From: Brumimicrobium sp040882265
Lineage (GTDB): Bacteria > Bacteroidota > Bacteroidia > Flavobacteriales_D > Crocinitomicaceae
NCBI GenBank assembly: GCA_040882265.1
Contig: JBBEBO010000137.1
Coordinates: 1-18,301 of the forward strand
Length of the DNA: 18,301 bases
Direction of reading: 5' to 3'
The position numbers and the translations under genes were made by a program. Under the pieces are notes generated by a model. The model saw only the letters and a program-made list of their open reading frames with translations. It was not told the DNA's origin and did not search any database. Positions within the stretch are counted from its first letter, which is position 1. Each line of letters opens with the position of its first letter. Positions 7,810-15,408 of this stretch are shown piece by piece.

Positions 7810-9144
7810 ATGATTTCAATAATAATTTTTTCCATTTTATTGATTGCTGGCTTTGGCTTTTTTGCTTATAACGCAAGTAAAATAAGAAGTAATATACTAC
7901 TTGGTAGAGATGTAGACCGAAGCGACAATAAATCAAAAAGACTTAAAGTAATGACGCTTGTTGCTTTTGGTCAGAAGAAAATGTTTAAAAAACCTATACC
8001 TGCAATATTACACTTCTTTTTGTACGCAGCGTTTTTGATTACTCAAATTGAGTTAATTGAAATAATTGTAGATGGAATAACAGGTGATCATAGAGTTTTC
8101 AGAGCTACACTTGGTGGTTTCTATACATTTATGATTTCATTTATTGAAATATTATCAGTTTTAGCATTTGTTGGTACATTTATTTTCTTGTTGAGAAGGA
8201 ACTTACTTCGTATCCCTCGATTTAGAATGCGTGAAATGAACGGTTGGCCAAAACTTGACGGTAACCTTATTCTCATCATGGAAATTATTCTTTTGATTTT
8301 TATTTTCACTATGAATGGTGCTGATGAAGTACTTTATAACAGAGGTGCTAGTCATGCCCAAGCTTTAGGAGATGAATCATTTGGATTTGCGATTTCACAA
8401 TTTATTGGACCAGCATTTTTTAGTGGATTTAGCGATAGTGCGCTAATTACTTTAGAAAGAATAGGCTGGTGGGGACACATTGCAATGGTTTTTATCTTTT
8501 TAAACTATTTACCATTCTCAAAACACATTCATATAATTCTTGCTTTTCCAAACACTTTTTATTCTAAGCTTACTAAAAAAGGTAGGTTTACAAATATGGA
8601 GTCGGTTACAAGTGAAGTGAAATTAATGATGGATCCAGAAGCCGATCCTTATGCTGCTCCAGCATCTGATGAAAAACCACCTGAGCGTTTTGGAGCCAAG
8701 GACGTTGATGATTTGTCTTGGAAAAATTTGTTAGACGCATACACTTGCACCGAATGTGGTCGTTGTACAGCCGCTTGTCCTGCAAATATTACAGGAAAGC
8801 TTCTTTCACCGCGTAAAATTATGATGGATACGCGTGATCGTTTGGTTGAAAAAGGAGAAGGCATTAGAAAAAACGGCAAGGACTTCGATGATGGAAAATC
8901 CCTTTTAAATGACTATATTTTAGAGGAAGAACTCTGGGCTTGTACTAGCTGTATGGCATGTGTTGAAGAGTGTCCAGTCAATATTGATCCTTTGTCAATC
9001 ATTATGGATATGAGAAGATATTTAGTGATGGAAGAATCAAAAGTACCATCAGAGTTGACAGGAATGCTTTCAAATGTTGAAAACAATGGTGCGCCATGGC
9101 AATTTAGTCAGGACGATCGTTTGAATTGGAAGGACGAAGCATAA
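7810..9144 (+). CDS. Membrane-anchored 4Fe-4S dicluster protein (HdrC/HdrE-like subunit)
   Basis: A 444-residue fusion of an N-terminal membrane part and a C-terminal ferredoxin-like part. About five helices are visible (2-22, 63-88, 104-128, 150-169, 218-245), with His68, His223, His239 and His241 near membrane faces, possible haem ligands as in NarI/HdrE-type subunits. Two 4Fe-4S motifs follow: Cys313/316/319/323 (CTECGRCTAACP) and Cys368/371/374/378 (CTSCMACVEECP). Together with the next gene's CCG protein it resembles the HdrDE, GlcF and LutA families, so it probably passes electrons between a cytosolic substrate and the quinone pool. The substrate is unknown. It starts 6 bases after mlaD, so it is co-transcribed. 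Confidence 0.85.
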   Translation: MISIIIFSILLIAGFGFFAYNASKIRSNILLGRDVDRSDNKSKRLKVMTLVAFGQKKMFKKPIPAILHFFLYAAFLITQIELIEIIVDGITGDHRVFRATLGGFYTFMISFIEILSVLAFVGTFIFLLRRNLLRIPRFRMREMNGWPKLDGNLILIMEIILLIFIFTMNGADEVLYNRGASHAQALGDESFGFAISQFIGPAFFSGFSDSALITLERIGWWGHIAMVFIFLNYLPFSKHIHIILAFPNTFYSKLTKKGRFTNMESVTSEVKLMMDPEADPYAAPASDEKPPERFGAKDVDDLSWKNLLDAYTCTECGRCTAACPANITGKLLSPRKIMMDTRDRLVEKGEGIRKNGKDFDDGKSLLNDYILEEELWACTSCMACVEECPVNIDPLSIIMDMRRYLVMEESKVPSELTGMLSNVENNGAPWQFSQDDRLNWKDEA

Positions 9145-9204
9145 AATAATTTTCTGTCTTTTACGGGCAAGTGTTTTATAATACGAATTAGATTTTTGGA
9201 AAAT

Positions 9205-9999
9205 ATGAGTGAATTGATGAAAGTACCAACAATGGCTGAAATGACTGCTAATGGAGAAGTTCCAGAGATCTTGTTCTGGGTTGGTTGTTCAGGTAGTTTT
9301 GATGATAGAGCTAAAAAAATCACTAAAGCAATTGTTAAAATATTGAACAAATGCAATGTCAAGTTTGCTGTTTTAGGTACAGAAGAGTCATGTACTGGCG
9401 ATCCTGCAAAAAGATCTGGTAATGAATTCTTATTTCAGATGCAAGCTATGATGAACATTCAGGTTTTAGACGGCTATGAAGTAAAAAAAATAGTTACTGG
9501 TTGTCCACATTGCTTTAATACACTTAGAAATGAATACCCTGAATTAGGAGGTAACTACGAAGTTGTTCATCATACACAGTTAATTCAGTCTTTAATTGAA
9601 GATGGTAAATTAACGGTTGCTGGAGGAGATACTTTTAAAGGTAAAAAAATTACTTTTCACGATCCTTGTTATTTAGGTAGGGGAAATGACGTTTATGAAG
9701 CTCCAAGAAAGATGCTTCAAAGTTTAGATGCTGAGTTATCAGAAATGAAACGTTGTCGCTCTAAAGGTTTATGCTGTGGAGCAGGTGGAGCACAAATGTT
9801 TAAAGAAGCAGAAAAAGGGAATAAAGAGGTTAATGTAGAGCGTACAGAGGAAGCTCTTGACCTTAAACCAGATTTTATTGCTACTGGATGTCCATTTTGT
9901 AATACAATGATGACAGACGGTGTTAAAAACAAGAATAAAGAAGGTGAAACACAAGTTATGGATGTTGCAGAATTAATTGCAACAGCTGCGGATTTGTAA
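9205..9999 (+). CDS. CCG-domain (Fe-S) oxidoreductase, HdrB/HdrD-like
   Basis: A 264-residue cytosolic protein with two cysteine-rich CCG-type repeats. The second is canonical: Cys155 (HDPCYLGR), Cys184, Cys190-Cys191 (LCCGAGG), Cys229 and Cys232 (GCPFC). In the first, Cys28 (WVGCSGS), Cys63 (ESCTGD), Cys100 and Cys103 (GCPHC) remain, but the CCG triplet reads SCTG. CCG domains bind noncubane 4Fe-4S clusters and carry out disulfide or two-electron chemistry in HdrB, GlcF, LutA and SdhE. It is probably the catalytic partner of the preceding membrane protein, 60 bases upstream. I chose ATG 9205 (MSELMKVPTMAEM); a TTG nine bases earlier is also open. Confidence 0.86.
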   Translation: MSELMKVPTMAEMTANGEVPEILFWVGCSGSFDDRAKKITKAIVKILNKCNVKFAVLGTEESCTGDPAKRSGNEFLFQMQAMMNIQVLDGYEVKKIVTGCPHCFNTLRNEYPELGGNYEVVHHTQLIQSLIEDGKLTVAGGDTFKGKKITFHDPCYLGRGNDVYEAPRKMLQSLDAELSEMKRCRSKGLCCGAGGAQMFKEAEKGNKEVNVERTEEALDLKPDFIATGCPFCNTMMTDGVKNKNKEGETQVMDVAELIATAADL

Positions 10000-10000
10000 A

Positions 10001-10492
10001 ATGACTTTATTAATGACCATATCAAAAGAAATATTTACTGGTTTTCCTGATGATTCAAGGGTTTGGCTTTATCAAACCAATCGACCACTTACGAATAATG
10101 AAACTGAGATAATTTCAAAAAGTTTAGAGGAATTCATCCAAGAATGGGCAGCTCATGGGAATAAACTTTGGGGAGATGCTGCGGTAATCAATCCTTATTT
10201 TGTAGCTATTGCTGTTAATGATAAACTCACACCTCCTTCTGGCTGTTCGATCGACGCCTCTGTAAAAAAAATGAAAGAACTTGGAGAATTAGTTGAGGTA
10301 GACTTTTTTACAAGAATGAAAATAGCTATCGATACAGAAAGTGGAATTCAACAAATTGATTTTAATGAGCTTAAGGATAGAGAAGACATAGATGCCATTA
10401 AAATATATGACCCTCTCATGAGTTCGCTTGGAGAAATTCGAAATAATTGGCCAACAAGATTAGCGAAGAGTAACTTTAAGCAATTGGTTTAA
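10001..10492 (+). CDS. Conserved Bacteroidota protein of unknown function, often labelled ABC transporter ATPase
   Basis: A 163-residue soluble protein. I recognise the family by DSRVWLYQTNRPL near the start, the central EFIQEWAAHGNKLWGDAAV, and SGCSIDASVKKMKELG around 80-95. Databases often call such proteins ABC transporter ATPase, but no Walker A (GxxGxGKS), ABC signature or Walker B is present and the protein is too short for a nucleotide-binding domain. The function is unknown. ATG 10001 lies one base after the stop of the CCG-domain gene, so it is probably the last gene of that operon; an in-frame ATG at 10013 is the alternative. Its stop is only 6 bases from the end of the convergent CAP-domain gene. 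Confidence 0.8.
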   Translation: MTLLMTISKEIFTGFPDDSRVWLYQTNRPLTNNETEIISKSLEEFIQEWAAHGNKLWGDAAVINPYFVAIAVNDKLTPPSGCSIDASVKKMKELGELVEVDFFTRMKIAIDTESGIQQIDFNELKDREDIDAIKIYDPLMSSLGEIRNNWPTRLAKSNFKQLV

Positions 10493-10498
10493 CTCATA

Positions 10499-11050
10499 TT
10501 ATTCTTCATCGTAACCACCAAATGCCATGACAGTAATGTAATCATATTCTTTATGCGAATCTATAGCTACCCCAATAATTGAAAAGTCTGCATCTAATAT
10601 GTTGTTTCGATGTCCGTAGCTAGGAATATCAAAGTCGATTAGTAAATCCATTACAATGTCTAGTGCTTCATTGAACCCAAATTGTAAATTTTCGGCAGTA
10701 ATATCAATGTGATCAGCATGTTTTTTAAAGCGTTGATCAACTTTTACATGACCTGTCCAACCTTTTTTACCAGCTTCTTCTGCAAAAGACTCTGCCAACA
10801 ATTGAAGGGATGTATCAAATTTTAAAGGAGTTAAAACTGGCGAGTTTCTTAAAGTTTTAATGAGAGAACGAGCATACCTATTTCTTGAGTAATCATTTTT
10901 GATGATATATGGTTCTGCAACCTCTTCAAGGAATTGCTGCGGGTTTGTTCTTACTTTATTGATGTAAACGAGTATTTCTTTCTCAGTTTCTGACTGACTA
11001 AAAGTGATTGCTCCTTGAAACAACGCTATTATGAATAGGAAAAACTTCAT
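10499..11050 (-). CDS. Secreted CAP-domain (SCP/PR-1-like) protein
   Basis: A 183-residue protein with a signal peptide (about 1-19, ending TFSQ) and one CAP domain. The hallmark residues are His101 (WTGHV), Glu120 (TAENLQFG) and His147 (SYGHRNNIL), three of the four that form the CAP cavity; a second Glu in the AESFAEEA helix is also near. Bacterial CAP proteins are secreted or periplasmic and mostly of unknown activity; lipid or wall binding and proteolysis have been proposed. It lies 43 bases downstream of the sugar-transferase gene on the same strand, probably the end of that operon. There is almost no space for a terminator before the convergent gene. Confidence 0.88.
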   Translation of the reverse strand: MKFFLFIIALFQGAITFSQSETEKEILVYINKVRTNPQQFLEEVAEPYIIKNDYSRNRYARSLIKTLRNSPVLTPLKFDTSLQLLAESFAEEAGKKGWTGHVKVDQRFKKHADHIDITAENLQFGFNEALDIVMDLLIDFDIPSYGHRNNILDADFSIIGVAIDSHKEYDYITVMAFGGYDEE

Positions 11051-11093
11051 TGTTTAAAATTTTAGTAAGATCAAACCAATAATCATACCTTGA

Positions 11094-12488
11094 CTATTTC
11101 CCCGAACCTTTTAATACAATTTTTATAGTGTAGAGTAAAATTTTAAGGTCTAGTGCAATTGACATATTTTTAAGGTAAAGCAAGTCATACTTCATGCGTT
11201 GTATCATTTCATCAACATTTTCAGCATAACCAAACTTTATTTGTCCCCAAGATGTTATTCCAGGCTTAACTTTTGTTAACTGTAAGAATTGGGGTTCTTT
11301 TTCAGCAATTTTATCTATAAAAAATTGACGTTCAGGCCGAGGACCTACAAGTGACATTTCACCTTTAAGTACATTCCAAAACTGAGGTATTTCATCTAGT
11401 CTTACTTTCCTCATAAATTTCCCAATCTTAGTTATACGAGAATCATTTGAAGAAGACAGCTGAGGGCCACTTTTTTCAGCATTTTGATACATCGTTCTAA
11501 ATTTGATTATTTTGAACGGTTTACCGTATTTTCCAATTCTATCTTGAAGAAAAAAGACTGGACCTTTTGAGGATTTTTTAACTAGAATTGATAGAATTAT
11601 ATAGGCTGGTATGAGTATTATAATTGCAATAATTGATAAAACTATGTCAATTAGTCGTTTAACAACAAATTGCCAATAAGGCATGATTTGGTCATTCACT
11701 TCAATTAATATCGCACCAAAAATATTTGTCATTTTAACACTTCCGCTCAGGAGGTCAAACATGTCAGGCATTATTTTTATTTTAATGTCTCTACCTTGAA
11801 TTCTTGAGATAAGTTGTTTTAGCCTTTCGTGCTCTGTACTGTCCAATGCAATGATAACTTCCTCAATGTTGTGACTATCTAAAACTTCTTCTAAATCATT
11901 CACGTGCCCCAAATAAGTGAGCTCTGACTCTAGCTCTTTATCGATACCATTTAGATTTACAAATCCAACAAATTCGTTTCCTGTGCCTTTTGGTAATGAT
12001 ATAATTTCTTTAAAAATATCTACAGCTTTAGCGCTTCCGCCAATTAATAGAGTTCTAAAACCAGTTATCCTCGAATGAATTTTTGTAACTAGATAATGAG
12101 TTAGAACTAATCGAGGGATTAAAGTAATGGTAAGGTGTATAAAAAAAGCAGCTCCTAAGAGTGTGTAGTAAGAATTATAATCAATTATTTCATCGTCAAG
12201 AATAACCAAAAAGAATATTACCAAGGTTCCTATTAAAAATGATTTCAGTGAAAGGGATAAGATTTTCATGAAGTATATCCTCCTGATTCCATTGTATGTT
12301 CCCAATACAAAATAAAGTAAAAGCCAGAAGAGAGGAATAATGACAATACCAATATAAAATTGATCGGAGACTTCAAAAGGTGCTTTCTCAACATAGACTT
12401 TTCTAAAATAGAAAAAAATCGCCCAAGATAGAGCTGCAGCAACTATATCAGAAGAAATAAATAAAAATTTAATTAACCTTGAATTCAT
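11094..12488 (-). CDS. Polyprenyl-phosphate sugar phosphotransferase (WcaJ/WbaP-type)
   Basis: A 464-residue inner-membrane enzyme that moves a sugar phosphate from a nucleotide sugar to undecaprenyl phosphate, starting a surface polysaccharide or O-antigen unit. Four helices occupy about 9-128, a Rossmann-like CoA-binding domain about 144-265 (RTLLIGGSAKAVDI), then the re-entrant helix (279-302) and the bacterial sugar-transferase core: KFRTM (329-333), the catalytic pair Asp365-Glu366 in RLDEIPQFWNVLKGEMSLVGPRPE, and KPGITSWGQI. The donor sugar cannot be read. Its ATG directly follows the TAA of the lipoprotein-like gene, so translation is coupled. No glycosyltransferase, Wzx or Wzy gene is nearby, so the rest of the pathway lies elsewhere. 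Confidence 0.93.
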   Translation of the reverse strand: MNSRLIKFLFISSDIVAAALSWAIFFYFRKVYVEKAPFEVSDQFYIGIVIIPLFWLLLYFVLGTYNGIRRIYFMKILSLSLKSFLIGTLVIFFLVILDDEIIDYNSYYTLLGAAFFIHLTITLIPRLVLTHYLVTKIHSRITGFRTLLIGGSAKAVDIFKEIISLPKGTGNEFVGFVNLNGIDKELESELTYLGHVNDLEEVLDSHNIEEVIIALDSTEHERLKQLISRIQGRDIKIKIMPDMFDLLSGSVKMTNIFGAILIEVNDQIMPYWQFVVKRLIDIVLSIIAIIILIPAYIILSILVKKSSKGPVFFLQDRIGKYGKPFKIIKFRTMYQNAEKSGPQLSSSNDSRITKIGKFMRKVRLDEIPQFWNVLKGEMSLVGPRPERQFFIDKIAEKEPQFLQLTKVKPGITSWGQIKFGYAENVDEMIQRMKYDLLYLKNMSIALDLKILLYTIKIVLKGSGK

Positions 12489-13352
12489 TTACAAATGAAT
12501 GATTTTTATGTTATCTATGTACACATACTTTTCCGTTCCTAATTCATCAAGTACTGCTGACAAAGAGAACTCATTAAATGGCGATGTACTTCTAGTAGAA
12601 ATAATTTCTTTTAAATCAAGATAAATATGTTTCCAGTAAGCTTCACCTTCGTTTTGAGGGTTTAGTTGAATGAAAGGATCGTTGAAATAGGTATTATTTC
12701 CGTAGGATATAACGCTTGTCACGGCAGAGTTTGTATTCATATAATCTAGTTCCACATAAACTTCAGCTGCTTGTTTTGGCAAAGATTCACCAAATGTGGA
12801 CACGATTGAAATCAGTGAGTCTTGGTTATTAAGTAGAATTTCACCATAATAATTTCCCCATTTCAACACTTCAGGGTCATTAGCTTTATTGAGTTCTGCG
12901 GTAGACTCTTCTGATACATCGAATTTATATGTAGTACTCTCAAAATCTTCTATATGAAATTTCAGTTCTTCATAATACTGTGTAGAAGGAGTTACAGAGA
13001 CAGTATCATTTACTTTGAGGCTTATTGTTTCAGTAAATTGCTCTAAGAATGGATATCTCTTTTTTGTAGCGCTAATTCCATTGTTAATCACACCTGGAAT
13101 AATAACAAACTCATGATCTCCTTCACCAACAACAGGTATTTTAGCAGGAAGAGAAAATACACCTAACATTTTACCGTCCATATTGACAAAGGCTTGAGTA
13201 ATAGCGTGAGTCATTTCTCCTTGAGCTCCATTACTTACATTAGGATTTTCATTGAGTTTCCATTCATTTAATATCAGCCAAGCAGTTTTTGGTTGCTCCT
13301 TCGCACAAGTAAATAAAAAAGGAATAACTAAAAATAGTAGAAATCTTTTCAT
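12489..13352 (-). CDS. Lipoprotein-like protein of unknown function
   Basis: A 287-residue exported protein. The N-terminus MKRFLLFLVIPFLFTC followed by AKEQ looks like a lipoprotein signal with lipidated Cys16, although Thr at -1 is not typical. Residues about 50-130 look like a small beta domain (GVFSLPAKIPV, EFVIIPGVINNG), and 135-287 like a jelly roll (EDFESTTYKFD, VYVELDYMNTNS, IYLDLKEII, VYIDNIKI). I recall similar proteins beside Gfo/Idh genes in Flavobacteriales but know of no assigned role. Binding of a glycan is conceivable from fold impression and context only. It sits 33 bases after the dehydrogenase gene and abuts the sugar-transferase gene. Confidence 0.72.
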   Translation of the reverse strand: MKRFLLFLVIPFLFTCAKEQPKTAWLILNEWKLNENPNVSNGAQGEMTHAITQAFVNMDGKMLGVFSLPAKIPVVGEGDHEFVIIPGVINNGISATKKRYPFLEQFTETISLKVNDTVSVTPSTQYYEELKFHIEDFESTTYKFDVSEESTAELNKANDPEVLKWGNYYGEILLNNQDSLISIVSTFGESLPKQAAEVYVELDYMNTNSAVTSVISYGNNTYFNDPFIQLNPQNEGEAYWKHIYLDLKEIISTRSTSPFNEFSLSAVLDELGTEKYVYIDNIKIIHL

Positions 13353-13385
13353 GTATAAATGTTCTTTAAGAGAAAACGTAAATAA

Positions 13386-14387
13386 TTAGCGAATATTACT
13401 TTCAATGATATTTCCGTTGAGCTTTAATTTTGATAAAATTTCTTCAGCTACGTTTAAAGCATTGAGGCCGTCCTCAATAGATACAATTGGTGTTGTATCA
13501 TTATTTATAGAATCTGCAAATGCATTTAATTCTTCTTTAATTGCATTAGTAGGTTGAATCTCTGGTTTATCAAAAATTATTTTTTTAGAAGGTTTACCTT
13601 CACCCATTTCCATTACCATATCATAAGGTCCTGGCTCACCTTGTAAATCCTCCATTTGAACGACCTCCATTTCTTTATTAAGAAAATCAACACTAATGTA
13701 TGCGTCTTTTTGAAAAAAACGTGATTTACGCATGTTTTTTAATGAAATTCGAGATGCTGTTAAATTCGCTACACACCCATTGTCAAACTCAATTCTGGCA
13801 TTTGCAATATCTGGAGTTTCTGAAACAACAGCTACACCTGAAGCTGAAACTCGACGAATAGGGGAGTCGACAACGCTTAAAATTGCATCTATATCGTGAA
13901 TCATTAAATCTAACACTACAGGAACATCGGTTCCTCTAGGGTTGAATTGAGCTAAACGATGTGTTTCAATAAACATGGGACTCGTAAAATATCTTTCAGC
14001 AGCTTGAAATGCAGGGTTAAATCTTTCAACATGTCCTACTTGTACTTTGACCCCAGCTTCTTGTGATAATACTAGTAATGACTTTGCCTCACTAGTTGTT
14101 TGTGTAATAGGTTTTTCTATAAAAACATGTTTTGAGTTTTTGATTGCTTGAGAAGCACATTCAAAATGAGAGAGAGTTGGAGTTACAATATCTACACAAT
14201 CAACTAATTGAATTAAATCATCAATATTATCAAATGCTTTGATTGAAAAGTCAACTTCAACTTTTTTTGCATTTTCAGTGTTTGGATCGTAAAAGCCAAC
14301 CAATTCAAATTTATCAGAAAGTTCTTTAATTAGTTTTATGTGTATTTTACCAAGATGTCCAGCTCCTAAAACTCCTATTTTAAGCAT
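13386..14387 (-). CDS. Gfo/Idh/MocA-family NAD(P)-dependent sugar dehydrogenase
   Basis: A 333-residue oxidoreductase of standard family length. The N-terminal Rossmann fold has GAGHLG (8-13); Glu91-Lys92-Pro93 (FIEKPIT) carries the family's conserved Lys; GHVERFNPA (118-126) and DLMIHDIDAIL (160-170), with His164, belong to the C-terminal domain. The GHVERFNPA/HDID pair recalls UDP-GlcNAc 3-dehydrogenases (GnnA, WbpB/WlbA), which would suit a nucleotide sugar made for lipid A or a surface glycan, but that match is from memory. The neighbouring sugar transferase favours a role in glycan precursor synthesis. The ATG follows a run of A; a -7 element lies at 14401-14408. Confidence 0.92.
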   Translation of the reverse strand: MLKIGVLGAGHLGKIHIKLIKELSDKFELVGFYDPNTENAKKVEVDFSIKAFDNIDDLIQLVDCVDIVTPTLSHFECASQAIKNSKHVFIEKPITQTTSEAKSLLVLSQEAGVKVQVGHVERFNPAFQAAERYFTSPMFIETHRLAQFNPRGTDVPVVLDLMIHDIDAILSVVDSPIRRVSASGVAVVSETPDIANARIEFDNGCVANLTASRISLKNMRKSRFFQKDAYISVDFLNKEMEVVQMEDLQGEPGPYDMVMEMGEGKPSKKIIFDKPEIQPTNAIKEELNAFADSINNDTTPIVSIEDGLNALNVAEEILSKLKLNGNIIESNIR

Positions 14388-14400
14388 ATCTTTTTTTTTA

Positions 14401-14408
14401 CAAAGATA
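14401..14408 (-). promoter_or_regulatory. Possible -7 element for the dehydrogenase operon
   Basis: On the minus strand this reads TATCTTTG, an exact TAnnTTTG match, 13 bases upstream of the dehydrogenase ATG. The transcript leader would be under 10 bases, and I find no -33 TTG at the right distance, so this is tentative. Confidence 0.35.
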
Positions 14409-14483
14409 AGAGAAGGTTCTTTTTATCTACTGATACTTTAAAGAGGTTATTAACACCTTTTGTTTAGTTTTTAAATTTTAAAA

Positions 14484-14856
14484 CACTATTGTCCGATATA
14501 AATTGAGACCTCGCGATGCATTGAGCTCAGTCGAAATGAGATTTAACTTTTTTAAATAACAGCATGAGCTGAAATGACGTTGATTGTTGAAGTAGGGACG
14601 AACGGCCGTTCGTCCCTACTTGATATAAAAATCACGCAATACACGCCCTACACAAAGTGCCGACGGATTCGGTAAATTCGTCACTAAATCTCGTTCGACG
14701 AGATGACGTCACTATGTCACTCATCACTAATAATCGAGTGAGGAATCTTATTGAGTGTGGCAGATCCAAGCTAATTAAGCGTTGATTATCAGTAAGATAA
14801 TAAGATAGGTCATTGGTGATGAAATGAGAGGTCTCAATTTATATCGAACCCTAGTG
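14484..14856. mobile_element. MITE-like non-coding element with terminal inverted repeats
   Basis: The ends 14484-14512 and 14828-14856 are inverted repeats agreeing at 26 of 29 positions; the inner 19 bases (14494-14512 against 14828-14846) are identical and begin CGATATAAATTGAGACCTC. Just outside lie ATTTTAAAA (14475-14483) and ATTTTTAAAA (14857-14866), which may be a target duplication, though both are nearly palindromic. The 373-bp interior has no useful reading frame. It holds a 32-bp palindrome at 14590-14621, a hairpin at 14689-14703 (TCTCGT with ACGAGA) and a near-hairpin from GACGGATT to AATTCGTC (about 14662-14682). I infer a non-autonomous element or compound intergenic repeat. The rest of the gap to the tRNA promoter, 14867-15063, shows nothing to me. 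Confidence 0.6.
14590..14621. repeat. Perfect 32-bp palindrome
   Basis: The sequence is its own reverse complement across all 32 bases, centred on GGCC at 14604-14607, with the arm AAGTAGGGACGAACGG. As RNA or single-stranded DNA it can form a loopless 16-bp arm. Similar palindromes with a GGGACGAACGG core recur as dispersed repeats in unrelated bacteria, from memory. Confidence 0.85.
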
Positions 14857-15063
14857 ATTTTTAAAATTATTATCACTATCACCTTTATTCAAAATGATTT
14901 GAGTTCATAAATGAATTGACTAGCCTTATCATTCTAACCAGATATTAATGAGCTAGAATATTGCTTTAAAACTTAAATATCCGTTACTCAATGAAGTATG
15001 ACTTTAACTAAACATTTTATAAAAAAATATGACCTCATCAATTTTTCATTTTTATAATTTAGT

Positions 15064-15071
15064 TATATTTG
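15064..15071 (+). promoter_or_regulatory. -7 element of the tRNA-His promoter
   Basis: TATATTTG, followed by CGCTCC, is an exact -7 match and looks like the promoters of stable RNAs in Bacteroidota. A start near 15078 would give a precursor with about 150 bases before the tRNA, containing a hairpin and a partial copy of the tRNA 5' end. Confidence 0.5.
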
Positions 15072-15078
15072 CGCTCCC

Positions 15079-15114
15079 GTTTAGATATTGTAAACTCAAT
15101 ACTTTAATCTAAAC
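15079..15114 (+). other. Hairpin in the tRNA-His precursor leader
   Basis: GTTTAGAT (15079-15086) pairs perfectly with ATCTAAAC (15107-15114), and the inner ATTG/CAAT (15087-15090 with 15097-15100) can extend it after a bulge. It lies at the predicted 5' end of the transcript. It may protect or mark the precursor for processing; this is inference. Confidence 0.4.
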
Positions 15115-15120
15115 TGTTAG

Positions 15121-15135
15121 ATGGTGGTTGTAGCT
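15121..15135 (+). repeat. Partial copy of the tRNA-His 5' end
   Basis: Fifteen bases, ATGGTGGTTGTAGCT, are identical to 15226-15240, the start of the intact tRNA-His gene with two leading bases. After this point the sequence does not form a tRNA. It is either a decayed tandem copy or a repeat left by recombination. The core GTTGTAGC also occurs at 15207-15214. Confidence 0.7.
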
Positions 15136-15227
15136 TATCGACAAAGATTCATAACGAGCGATGCTCTATTCATCTAAGTCGGGACAGGCAACTTCGCTAC
15201 ATTAAAGTTGTAGCAAAAGATTAAAAT

Positions 15228-15302
15228 GGTGGTTGTAGCTCAGTTGGTTAGAGCGCCGGATTGTGGTTCCGGAGGTCGTGGGTTCGAGACCCATCTTCCA
15301 CC
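15228..15302 (+). tRNA. tRNA-His (anticodon GTG)
   Basis: All four arms can be drawn. The D stem is GCTC/GAGC (15238-15241 with 15251-15254). The anticodon stem is CCGGA/TCCGG around the loop TTGTGGT, with anticodon GTG at 15263-15265. The T arm is GTGGG-TTCGAGA-CCCAT. The extra 5' G typical of tRNA-His is encoded at 15228 and pairs with C73 at 15302. CCA is not encoded completely (CAA follows), so it must be added after transcription. In the acceptor stem, positions 5-68 and 6-67 are both U-U, leaving five Watson-Crick pairs of seven plus the G-1:C73 pair. The gene lies alone, with a terminator directly after it. Confidence 0.95.
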
Positions 15303-15303
15303 C

Positions 15304-15335
15304 AAAAGCTGATTCGAAAGGGTCAGCTTTTTTTT
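15304..15335 (+). terminator. Rho-independent terminator after tRNA-His
   Basis: AAAGCTGA pairs perfectly with TCAGCTTT across a 10-base loop, and the stem runs into a tract of eight T. It begins within two bases of the tRNA 3' end, so release of the mature tRNA probably requires trimming of this hairpin. Confidence 0.85.
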
Positions 15336-15408
15336 GATTAAAACTTCAAATATGAACGATTAGCGGGTCGAGAAGTCTATGCCGTACCGACTGTATGGAG
15401 CGTCGGTA

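Noticed and set aside
9977..10000. TTG start giving an eight-residue longer product for the gene at 10001
   Set aside because: The added residues lie inside the preceding gene, while the family begins close to the ATG one base after that gene's stop.
10001..10492. ABC transporter ATP-binding protein
   Set aside because: None of the nucleotide-binding motifs is present and the length is too short.
14867..15063. Possible gene between the MITE-like element and the tRNA promoter
   Set aside because: I found no open frame of meaningful length, promoter or structure on either strand by reading.
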